Assembly: GCF_032854445.1 (NCBI RefSeq)
Contig: NC_088297.1
Location: 4,837,991 to 4,901,990, forward strand
DNA: 64,000 nt
DNA from: Liolophura sinensis
Taxonomy: Eukaryota; Mollusca; Polyplacophora; Chitonida; Chitonidae
Direction of reading: 5' to 3'
The notes under the pieces were generated by a model, which did not search any database, had not been told where the DNA came from, and saw only the letters and a program-made list of their open reading frames with translations. Positions 35,301-43,039 of this stretch are shown here, in pieces (positions within the stretch are counted from its first letter, which is position 1; every line of letters starts with the position of its first letter). Both the position numbers and the translations under genes were made by a program.

Positions 35301-35355
35301 GACGGATCAGTACTATCAGTGGTACAGTCGTTACTATGGCTACTACAATCAGTAA
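29272..35355 (+). CDS. Secreted TSP1-domain protein with mucin-like stalk (7 exons)
   Basis: Modelled coding exons: 29272-29344, 30019-30501, 30857-30943, 32114-32185, 33911-34002, about 34341-34731 and 35223-35355. Order of parts: signal peptide; a helical, charged segment; a Ser/Thr/Asn-rich stalk with several N-x-S/T sites; two small Pro/Thr-rich exons; one TSP1 repeat; a basic, Tyr/Pro-rich segment with an RKRR-type site; and a Cys/Tyr-rich end. Known of the family: TSP1 repeats mediate extracellular binding to glycans and matrix proteins. A secreted matrix or cell-surface adhesion role is inferred; I recognise no named orthologue. Exons 1 to 4 join in phase 1. Exon 5 needs phase 0 to read the TSP1 frame, and exon 6 changes frame internally. 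The gene is therefore either affected by single-base assembly errors or is decaying. The last exon's frame, donor and acceptor agree fully with the end of exon 6. Confidence 0.7.
30019..30501 (+). CDS. TSP1 gene exon 2: helical region and Ser/Thr/Asn stalk
   Basis: Acceptor CATTTCAG, donor ACAG/GTACAG, phase 1 in and out (483 bp). It begins with a charged, helix-prone part (RAAEASDTARRLILDTMTKL). This is followed by a stalk with N-glycosylation sequons (NGT, NST several times, NTT) and many Ser, Thr, Glu and Met. GC content and codon use are visibly higher than the flanking introns. No domain is recognised. Antisense open frames over this exon are shadows. Confidence 0.8.
30857..30943 (+). 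CDS. TSP1 gene exon 3: small Pro/Thr-rich exon with RGD
   Basis: Acceptor TTATAG, donor AACG/GTATGA, phase 1-1, 87 bp. It reads DSSVEKATVSLNVTEAPS then TGPTEQPRGDN. It has one N-glycosylation site (NVT) and an RGD tripeptide, which could bind integrins but may be chance. It ends like exon 4. Confidence 0.7.
30944..32113 (+). other. TSP1 gene intron 3
   Basis: Spans GTATGA to TGCCAG and contains the SINE-A copy at 31512-31803. No other exon recognised. Confidence 0.55.
31512..31803 (+). mobile_element. SINE-A, near full length, in intron 3
   Basis: Head GTGGTCTCCGTGGCC (A box degraded), GTGAGTTCAAGTCC, body and tail to AATCAAATAAATGAATAGAT. Flanked by CCCGGCC at 31512-31518 and 31797-31803, a probable short duplication. 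Sense to the host gene. Confidence 0.88.
32114..32185 (+). CDS. TSP1 gene exon 4: second small Pro/Thr-rich exon
   Basis: Acceptor TTGCCAG, donor AATG/GTATGT, phase 1-1, 72 bp. It reads ATELMVRTDTPSGETTPP then SNVGENG. The PSG-E-TTPP...GENG ending resembles PSTGPTEQ...GDNG of exon 3, suggesting exon duplication. Both exons could be skipped without a frame change. Confidence 0.65.
32430..33220. repeat. 29-bp minisatellite in intron 4, degenerate
   Basis: Units near CATCGGTTGGTTTGCTTGTT then TTGTGTCGT; period 29 bp where clean (32534, 32563), then diverging (TCGTTGTTTGCCAGC forms at 33070-33130). The long Cys/Phe/Leu/Val frames crossing it are repeat translations. Confidence 0.85.
33465..33910. 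repeat. 41-bp minisatellite in intron 4, reaching the exon 5 acceptor
   Basis: Units read GTTTCCCGTTTGTAAGGGGT then TTGAGTGAAACAATTTGCGG plus a base; period 41 bp (starts at 33734 and 33775), about 11 copies. The last copy reads GTTTCCCGTTTCAG and forms the splice acceptor of the TSP1 exon. Minus-strand frames here are artefacts. Confidence 0.92.
33911..34002 (+). CDS. TSP1 gene exon 5: thrombospondin type-1 repeat
   Basis: Acceptor CCCGTTTCAG, donor TGTAG/GTGAGT. The frame reads GEWGEWSSCSASCGACG then IRKRFRDCSVEGC. It shows the hallmark WxxWSxC, CxxCG, R-x-R-x-C layer and following Cys; the repeat is completed in exon 6 by KCGLSPC. GACG has an extra Cys, as in some nematode-type TSP1 repeats. 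This frame needs a phase-0 entry, but exon 4 ends in phase 1. One base fewer in the GGG at the exon start would restore continuity; an unseen small exon is the alternative. Confidence 0.75.
34085..34175 (-). repeat. Dispersed repeat family R4, antisense, in intron 5
   Basis: AACCGGTGAAAT, TCTCTTGTCAATTTA and GGGTTTTAATTTGCTG are the reverse complement of blocks in the sense copies at 60595-60750 and 48360-48490. Confidence 0.6.
34341..34731 (+). CDS. TSP1 gene exon 6: end of TSP1, Cys and Tyr/Pro-rich region
   Basis: The first part reads ANRLRKCGLSPCPSRI then a Cys segment (HYCYKPVEC). Entry is either after TTTACAG (34337, phase 1) or after the following CAAG (34341, phase 2); the second fits the strong GTGAGT donor of exon 5. 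From about 34457 the coding frame must be one base later: TGIPYPGATSYPDQAYSR, then PYAYPVTRKRRAAYDLKRY, then DASGKCLA at the GC/GTAAGT donor. The switch lies between about 34372 and 34457, near a GGGG run, and one base fewer there would join both halves. RKRR is a possible proprotein cleavage site. Confidence 0.6.
35223..35355 (+). CDS. TSP1 gene exon 7: Cys/Tyr-rich C-terminus
   Basis: Acceptor after a long T tract (CAAACAG); phase 2 entry matches exon 6. It reads YMMCETRYESGPYCCPGHK then a Trp-Cys and a Tyr-rich end (QYYQWYSRYYGYYNQ) before TAA. Five of six C-terminal cysteines are in this exon, suggesting a small disulfide-bonded module. No poly(A) signal was clear downstream. Confidence 0.7.
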
Positions 35356-35555
35356 CATACAGAGTTATCGAACTTTACAGATGTCAAAAGAAATGGGTCT
35401 GACGGAGTTACATACCTTTAATAGAACAAAGTTTATTGTTAACATTTAACTGTGGAAGGTTTGAAAGAAGTAAACTTGCCACATTCGAGAACTATTGTCC
35501 ATGGCGCCGATGCTGTATGAGATGGTTGCTATGATTATTTATTCATTTGTATCAT

Positions 35556-36190
35556 GTCGTCCTTCGTTTCTCTCTTCACCGTATTTCTGACATCTTACCT
35601 TCTTTCTGAAAGGTTAAAGTCTTCCTGAAACATTAATGTCTTTCAGATACTTGTGTCCTTGTGATACTATGAAAATTTGTATTGTCTTCCCAGACTTTTC
35701 CAAGGTTGTGACGCTTTACTGTCTTCTTGGGACATAATACTGTATTTCTGAAACATTACTGTGTTGCTAGATATTACCGTCTTTTTAAAGTGTTACCGTC
35801 TTTCTGAAGCATTATGGTCTTTCAGAAAAATTACCTTCGTTCTAAAACTTTATTATCTTTCTGAAGTATTATCATCTTCCTGAAACTTTACCGTCTTCAG
35901 GAAGAGTTACTGTTTTTTTTATAGAAAAGTGACTGTCTTACTGAACAATTACTGTCCGCCTGAAAACTTACCGTCTTTCTGAAAGTTACCGTAAATCTGA
36001 AATTTACAGTCTTCCGCACATCGTCTTTCTGAAACTACTCCCTATCTGAAATCTACGGTACTTTTTCCGTTTTACTAAACATTACTGTGATTATGAACCT
36101 GTAATATATGTCTAAAACCGTTACTGCGTTTCTTAAGCATACACTCATATTGTCCATCAGCAATTACTGTTTTTCTGAAAGTTATACTTC
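35556..36190. repeat. Degenerate short tandem repeat after the TSP1 gene
   Basis: About 20-bp units built on ACCGTCTTTCTGAAACTTTA and ATTACTGTCTTTCTGAAAC recur about 25 times with drift. Possibly in the 3' UTR or just beyond it. Confidence 0.75.
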
Positions 36191-36270
36191 AGAATCCGTA
36201 TATTCTCCTATAACGTTTCTCAGATCTTATCTCATGTAAAATTACCTACAAAAGAAAGTCTTTTAAATGT

Positions 36271-36515
36271 TTTATACATTTAATGTTAAATGCTCTGCAC
36301 ATTTGATGTTAAATGCTCTGTACATTTGATGTTAAATGTTCTATACATTTGATGTTAAATGCTCTGTACATTGGATGTTAAATTTTCTATACATTTGATG
36401 TTAACTGCTCTGTAAATTTGATGGTAAATGTTCTGTACATTGGATGTTAAATGCCATACACATTTGATGTTAAATGCCATACACATTTGATGTTAAATTT
36501 TCTGTACAGTTGATG
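36271..36515. repeat. 23-bp minisatellite, about 10 copies
   Basis: TACATTTGATGTTAAATGCT plus CTG; period 23 bp. Confidence 0.95.
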
Positions 36516-36593
36516 AGTCTTCTATGTTAGTTTTGCTCCTATCATAAAAAGGTAAGACAACTAACATTTTCGGTACGTATTTTATTGCATATG

Positions 36594-36717
36594 GTACGGC
36601 TTTGCAAATGGGTTGCAAACCTCTGTACGGCATTGCAGATGTGTTGCAAACTTTCGTACGGCATTGTAAATTGGTTGCAAACTTTCGCACAGCATTGCAA
36701 ATTGGTTGCAAACTTTC
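36594..36717. repeat. 31-bp minisatellite, 4 copies
   Basis: GTACGGCATTGCAAATTGGT then TGCAAACTTTC; period 31 bp. Every unit has GCAAA/TTGCAAA. Confidence 0.93.
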
Positions 36718-37789
36718 GAAGTACATTGTTGAGCTAATCTGAAATTGACCTGCAGGGATGCTTACGTAAAGGGAAAGAAACATTTATATTGAATTAAGCG
36801 TCATTAAAAAGACCATCAAAAACTGTGTATGAAAATACCTTCTGTTACTCCACTAGTATTTTGGTTACACAGAATTAAAAGCAAGCAACTAAAATTTCTG
36901 GACCACATGGCAAATATATGTCGTCACATCAACTTTCTCTATCGCTAAACGAAGAATTTAATCTGAGATTCTCCTTTTTGTGCAAAGGTGTGTATTACAC
37001 GAGTAAATTTCTCGAGAATTTTGCTCAGACCTGAACATAAAGGTGTAGACAAAGTTGTATGACCTCAGTGGCGACTTACCTTATCAGTACGGTCCGTAAC
37101 TTTCTCCTTACCATGCCAACAGCTGACAGTTTTTAAATCTGTACAAAATAATCTGCAAAAAAGTAAGTAGATTTTCAGATGCTTTTTCAGTTTTTAATTG
37201 CCTTTCTCCTGGTGATTGAATTAAATGCTTTTCTTCTTTTAAAACTATGAAAACATAAACAAACGAAAGACAGTGTTTTGCGTTGTGAAAATACGGTATA
37301 CAGGTAGAAGTACATGTTATAGTGGGCAAACAAAAATGAAAACATTAACTTTCATCGCTGTGCTTATATTTTATGTTTATAATGTTTGTATGAAGGTCAA
37401 TGTAATAAAGGTCAATGTCAAGTCAGGAATTTTGGGTGCATATCATAAGTAGTTTTAATATTTGTATTATTTTTGGACTCGTCTATATATCTAGCAAAAC
37501 TGTCATTATATTTATAAAGTGTAACCCATTTTTAAATGCGTACTTTAACATATTTCGGTTTTTGGCTACAACCATTGGTTCAGCATGGCTGGTTGTAATT
37601 TCCCCTTAATCATACATGTATCAAGATGAGTACGGGGGATTTACCTCAAATTCCTTACTTTTCACAAAATGTTTTGTCTCTAGGTGATATTGAAATAAAC
37701 ATATCTTGTCCATTGTCTTTAAATTTCGTTATATCTTTGAGATGTTTATAGATTTAACTTTCAGGTGTCCATTCTTTTCCCTCGCCGTT
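36718..37789. other. About 1.1 kb, nothing supported
   Basis: AT-rich sequence with no exon or repeat recognised. Confidence 0.35.
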
Positions 37790-38170
37790 TCGCCTCGGGT
37801 AAAAGCGGGAGCGCATTGTTACCCTCTGATTGGAGAGCCGGGTTCAATCCATAATTTTGAAAGTGTTGTTATGTATACTCCTTGCAGGGCATGCGCCGCT
37901 TTCTGTGTTCGCGTTACACCACTGCCACCACAAGCGAAATTTGTACAGAAATCTCGAACAGTGTCTAGTTCACTGGCGTCACGGTCTGCCTCAATTTTTG
38001 CTCTAATAATGCTGTATATAAATGCATTCTCGTTATCTAACGCATGCGCAACATGATTCTAACCAATGCTTAATGCGATGCACAGGCTCCAAAGGTCAAG
38101 CTTGTCTAGTGGTGGCAGTGATATAAAAGGAGCATAGAGAGCGGCACGTGCGCTGCAAGGAGTATGGTGA
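37790..38170 (+). repeat. Dispersed repeat family R2, copy 2
   Basis: Shares the blocks listed for 23085-23470, ending GGCACGTGCGCTGCAAGGAG. Its left end holds GAGAGCCGGGTTCAATCC, which resembles a tRNA B box, so the family could be another tRNA-derived SINE. Confidence 0.6.
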
Positions 38171-38316
38171 TTAGTGTCTCGTTCAGGCAGTTTTAGTGGG
38201 TTACGTCCAAGGGAGGTAACTCTAAATGACATACTGGAATATTTTGTGGGCTGTAGTTACCTGTCGCAGGGCCGCGTTTGATACAAAACACACGCGCGCA
38301 AAAAAAAACTGAGGGT

Positions 38317-38640
38317 GAGTGAATGAGTGCTTGGGTTTAACGCTGTACTGAACAATTTTTCAGTCATATGACGACGAAGGAATCCCTAGAATGCATGTAA
38401 TGTACACCCTTGTTGCAGGACGGATTTCCGCCGCTCTTTTATCTCGTACTGCTTCACTGAAACGACTTACTGAAGGCAAGTAAGCCGCTACACCCGAGCC
38501 ATTAAACTGATACGGGTCAACCAGTCCTTGCACTATTCCCCTTTGAAAGCCATAGGTGTGACTCGACCCAGGATTGACCCTGGATCTACCGCTCCCGAAG
38601 GGGACACCGTACCTACTGTGCTAGCGGGGCCGGTTAAAAA
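38317..38640 (-). mobile_element. SINE-B, near full length, antisense
   Basis: Begins GTGAATGAGTGCTTGGGTTT, then CAGTCATATGACGACGAAGG, CACTGAAACGACTTACTGAA, and ends in the head with GACCCAGGATTGACCCTGGA and TAGCGGGGCCGGTT. Confidence 0.9.
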
Positions 38641-38856
38641 CGTTGATACTGTAGGCCTGATAACACAAATTCAGGTTAGTGAGACTGATAAAACCAAGTC
38701 ATGCTGTAACAGGAAGTCAGTGCTTTAAACTCCAGTCAAGGGTTATAAAATACATTGATATCTTATCCCTTATCTTACGCTGAAATAAAAAAAAGGAATC
38801 TTGTACTTGAATGTCGCAGTGTCACAAAGATAACCTAAGAGAACATCTCTTATTTT

Positions 38857-39069
38857 TTGGATAGATCGATTGTAGTTACAGTAGCTGCGCGGACTGACGG
38901 CATTGTGATTGATGTATTTCTATATCAACAGTCGCCCAATACCGATATGATTGATTTACTGCTACATTGGTTGACTGATCAAATCGCAAGAGGACACGCT
39001 GTTAATTCTGTGTTGTGTGAACCCACGGGTGAAATAATGATCTTATCAGGTCAAGATGTGCCGGGTTGA
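38857..39069 (+). CDS. Unassigned open frame, possible exon
   Basis: An open stretch reading VVTVAARTDGIVIDVFLY then LLLHWLTDQIARGHAVNSVL and GEIMILSGQD. It is balanced in composition and bounded by plausible splice signals (TTACAG near 38880; ATCAG/GTCAAG near 39051). It is not repeated elsewhere in the window. No domain is recognised and no in-frame ATG begins it, so it would be an internal exon if real. Confidence 0.2.
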   Translation: MDRSIVVTVAARTDGIVIDVFLYQQSPNTDMIDLLLHWLTDQIARGHAVNSVLCEPTGEIMILSGQDVPG

Positions 39070-39344
39070 CTTGGGCTAGAGAACAAACATTTACAGCTGT
39101 GTTTATCATGCGATGTAATCAGCACGTCCGGGTTCAAATCTTAACACAGGGCCGGAGTTGTCAGCGTGGAGCTAAGAAGATCTCTCAGTCATTACATGAT
39201 GCACTGGGTGCCAATTCAATTCCTTGGACACCGAATTTTCGGGATCCCATCTACGTGCAGTGTTATTGAAACCTTGCTGCCAGAAAGACAGAACATATAC
39301 ATGTATGTATACATGCAGTTCATATCGGATCACTTGCCTTCTAT

Positions 39345-39590
39345 CAATACGGGTTATACCAAAGACTTTTTAAAAATGGTACTGGTTGCTGTCTCGCTTG
39401 GCGCTCAGTACTGAGAGGCTAGAGTAAAGAAACGAGGCTGGTTGGCCCGGTGTCAGTATAATTTGGTTGGGTGTCGCGTTTGGTGTCTTTGGCAGTGGAG
39501 GCAGCTCTTTGGCGGCATGGACTCGTCCCGCCACAAGAAGACACAGATACCTAATGGCACCTCGTCGTCATATGATTGCTTGCCAAAAGT
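39345..39590 (+). mobile_element. SINE-B, truncated at both ends
   Basis: ATACCAAAGACTTTTTAAAA, GCTTGGCGCTCAGTACTGAG, CCCGGTGTCAGTATAAT, CGCCACAAGAAGACACAG and CACCTCGTCGTCATATGA match the third unit of 1467-2252. Confidence 0.85.
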
Positions 39591-40090
39591 CGGTGGTTCA
39601 CTACAGGCACATCGCTGCAATTAAAAGTAACAGCCGGCGTGCAAGTAAAATGTTCTTTGGGTATGGCATGAGGCATGAGTTAATAAATTAGTCGATAATA
39701 AGATTTGACTTCACACTCCATACACCAAAACACTTTGGCAACCCATAAATGAGTTCGAACCTATCTTCCGCTCTTGTTATCTTCCATCTTGAAATTTGAT
39801 AGCCACTTTGCGAGATACAAGCTCTGTGTAGGCATGGTCGTCAGATCAAATCTGTTTTCGTCGCGTTCTGACAAGAAAAGTCACGAGAAAGATCCCAAAT
39901 ATTCAAAAAGGCGATGTTCAGTTCTGACTGCTAAATGCCAGCATCGCATTTCGCTTGAGAAAGCGGCTGACGTTTTGTTCCACTTGTGTCTCATTGTGTT
40001 TAATACCTCACCTGGATATGAATCCCGTCCAAGTGTTTTAAGACGCTTTAAATCGCTATTCCACACGAGGCGTGGGTTAAACATTAAGAT
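39591..40090. other. No supported gene
   Basis: Frames on both strands over 39774-40144 overlap each other and have no domain or splice context. Confidence 0.3.
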
Positions 40091-40333
40091 ACAAAATTTG
40101 TGGGGCCTCCGTGGCCGAGGGGTTAGCACGTGAGCGCGGCACAATGACCCAGGAACCTCTCACCAATGTGCCTGCTGTGAGTTCAAGTCCTGCTCATACA
40201 GGTCTACCAGCAATTTGTGGATGGTCGTGGGTTTTACCCGGTTCCCCCCGGCTCTACCCGGTTTCCTCCCACTATGAATGCTGACCGCCATCGAATAAAT
40301 GAAATATTCAAATCAAATCACCAATCAAAAAAA
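40091..40333 (+). mobile_element. SINE-A, near full length, internal deletion
   Basis: Head TGGGGCCTCCGTGGCCGAGG, GTGAGTTCAAGTCC, then GGATGGTCGTGGGTTTTACC and tail CCAATCAAAAAAATAAATAA. Flanked by ACAAAATTTG and ACAAAAATGTG, an imperfect duplication. Confidence 0.88.
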
Positions 40334-40469
40334 TAAATAAACAAAAATGTGAAGAATTCCCCGCTCTCACATTTTTGGAGATTACAATATGGTAACAATA
40401 AACTGGTCAACATCCTTCTTTTATCTTCGTAGCTAAGTGTTCGTTGAAGACCATTTATCTTCCACAAGC

Positions 40470-40622
40470 ATTGTTTGTATCCGTCCGTCTTACGTGGGAA
40501 GGTTTGTCAGAAACTTGCCAAAGGGTTGTGGTTTACCCCAGACACTTCGGTTTCCTCTACAAGAAAAGTGACCATCATGGTGTTAGTGAAAAATGGTTGA
40601 ATATACCCCTATTCAATACTGA
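40470..40622 (+). mobile_element. SINE-A relic, strongly decayed
   Basis: CTTACGTGGGAAGGTTTGTC, AGAAACTTGCC, GGGTTGTGGTTTACCCC, GGTTTCCTCTAC and TGTTAGTGAAA follow the SINE-A body order at low identity. Confidence 0.6.
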
Positions 40623-41189
40623 AATAAATAAACCAATAATATTCCAAATCCACCGGCCTGTATACGACTGTGTCACGTCACGTCATAATACTTGATCACG
40701 TGACATTATAACGAGACTATGATACATCTAGTCTGTACGTGTATGACTATTTGATCAACCTGGAAATTATTATCGTATTACGAAAGAGAACAATTCTGCT
40801 GAATAACAGTGACTAATTCCTCTTAACCCGAAGTGCTTTGAACATTCCTTGATGTTGTCCTTCTAGTAAGACTGAATACTACTGACTGCCCTGTGTCACA
40901 AGGCTCGGTCCTAATTTCTTACTATGTTGTTTCTAAGTAGCTTTTTGTGATTTGGCGTTCAACGTTATTAGGTGGCCAAGCAGGGGTACCTATTGTATTG
41001 AAATCATTCGGATTTTTATTATTTTTCTACCGTTCTTTTTTTTTTTTTTTTTTTTTGTTTTTGTTTTTTTTTTTGTTTTTGTTTTGTTTTGTTTTTTTCT
41101 TGTTTTCTTTTAGGAAGAAGGTTACGAGGCAAATTTTGGCCGGTTTTTTTGGTTAACTTTGGTCACGTGACATGGCAGCCATCTTGAGT
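40623..41189. other. No gene; T-rich tract at 41029-41112
   Basis: A long T tract interrupted by G (TTTTTGTTTTTG forms). Nothing else seen. Confidence 0.4.
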
Positions 41190-41990
41190 TTTGATCAAAA
41201 CCTTAAAAATTTTCTTCGCAAGAGCCAACCAACGGATTCTTCGAAATTTGACATACTTGTAGAATGATCTCACTTATACGGTGGCCCATATACGACACTT
41301 TCCTTTTTTCTTAGTTTTTGTTACTTTTTCTTACGTTTTCACCTGGCTGGAAACGGTTCTCACCCAGGTGGAAACTCACGTGATGCAAGAAGCCTCGTTC
41401 TCGTTTCCGTGGGCAGAATGATGATGAACTACAACATGTCAGAACTTCAGCATGACGGAGAAAGGCGTGGGTAACAAAAGTCACATGGAATTACACACCA
41501 CCTCCCTACAGAGTGTCCCCAAAATTTTATCTGTAGTCAAAATGATTTCATCTTCCATTAATAACCCGTCCTAAAGTTCCGCTCCCCACGAAAACGAGAA
41601 CGAGGCTTCCTGCATCACGTGAGTTTTCACCCGGGTGAGAACCGTTTCACTCAAGTGGAAACCTAAGAAAAAGCTACAAAAGTTAAGAAAAAAGGAAAAT
41701 GTCGTATATGGACAATCGTACACTTAGAACAAGTTTGGACAAATCTTGAACATGCATTGAAAACCTTTGCAAGCTCGCAATTCGTCAACTTATGACGCCA
41801 TAAAAAGTGTCTAAGTTTGAGAATTTTTCATCTATTCTGGTGTATTTGGCAACGCTGATTCCGAATCTGCTTTCGGATTTTGCCTATCTTTGTAACTTGT
41901 TGAGATATGGTCAAAAACTTATTTCAGTCACGTAATTTCAATGGCCTGTAAACCGAGAACTACGAATGCTGCAGATCTGAGACTTGCGCC
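41190..41990 (+). repeat. Dispersed repeat family R1, copy 2, split by a fold-back element
   Basis: The left part, 41190-41276, has AAGAGCCAACCAACGGATTC and GAAATTTGACATAC. The right part, 41721-41990, has GATTCCGAATCTGCTTTCGG, TTTGTAACTTGTTGAGATAT, GGTCAAAAACTTA and ATGGCCTGTAAA. Together they match 1070-1390. Confidence 0.65.
41277..41720. mobile_element. Non-autonomous inverted-repeat DNA element (444 bp)
   Basis: Terminal inverted repeats of about 130-140 bp: the left starts TACGGTGGCCCATATACGAC and the right ends GTCGTATATGGACAATCGTA. Inner parts pair as GAAGCCTCGTTCTCGTTTCC with GAAAACGAGAACGAGGCTTC. The probable target duplication is CACTTA at 41271-41276 and 41721-41726. The inner region of about 170 bp has no coding capacity. 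Confidence 0.8.
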
Positions 41991-43020
41991 AAACTGTAGC
42001 AAATGACATGTAGTTTCTGATGCTTGCCAACGGATTTGAGCTACGATCTATAGTTTTCTCGCTGGAAATATTTAAATGATACCACCCTACTTCAGAAACG
42101 GGAAATGTAAGCCTGTGCATTTAACATGGGCTTTGAAATTCAGTGTTTATTACTATACATGTGCTGCAGGTAACCTGCCCCCTAGGCCGAGAAGTTAACA
42201 ACTTTCCCTCCCCTCCATAGCTATCAACGGACAATTTTCAATGTCTGCAAAATATTTGTTGTAAAACCAGCCCTGTTCGCAATGCATCATGGTTAATTCT
42301 CCACAATCCCGACGTCATTCCCCCATACCCCCGTGCTATCAGGAAAATATGCCATGGTGAAATCTACGAAAAATATCTATCCACACATGTACCTTGGTTC
42401 ATGACGAGCCCAAAACATTTTACTTTTATTAGGTGAAATTCAACCGTTAAAGGAACATTGCGGTTTCCAGATTCTATTCAGGTCTGGACCTTACGTGACA
42501 GTAAGGTGAGGCTTTAGGTGACAGGCTTTAGGATGCCGCACCGAAAAGTAACTACCAAACCGTATGCCATGTCTTTGGACTGAGGGTTTTTCTTAAAGAA
42601 AACAACACACAACAACGCTTATTCCTTCTAATTATTTATACCAAAATTTCATACGTTTACAGTCTCCTAACATTTCCTGTCACCTGCATGCACTCTGTCC
42701 TCACCCACTCTCAAAACTGAGGCCAGGCAAACGAGACAGGACACTAGAGTAAGGTGATCGCACACCATATGTCGCGCAACCTGAAATGTACATACTTAAC
42801 CAGGTGCAGTGATCGCAAAGGCCTGACACGGCAAGACGCTGTCGTGGTTTTCAGCACTAGAGGCATTGTATATGATATCTGGCTGTGTGGGGTTTAAACC
42901 CAGTTAATTATTTTTCATTTTTATCATGCCTTTTCTCCATGTTGCCTGTTTTTGTAAATACTGTTACAATTTGTACATGGGAGTTGAATGTGTTGAATTT
43001 TCCGTTGTCTGTGTACTTCG
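41991..43020. other. About 1 kb, nothing supported
   Basis: No repeat or exon recognised. Confidence 0.35.
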
Positions 43021-43027
43021 ACAGTTG

Positions 43028-43033
43028 AATAAA
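43028..43033 (+). terminator. Candidate poly(A) signal with GU-rich downstream element
   Basis: AATAAAG is followed after about 14 bp by TTTATGTGTGTT. The preceding 120 bp look like a 3' UTR end, but no coding exon was linked to it. Confidence 0.25.
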
Positions 43034-43039
43034 GCTATT

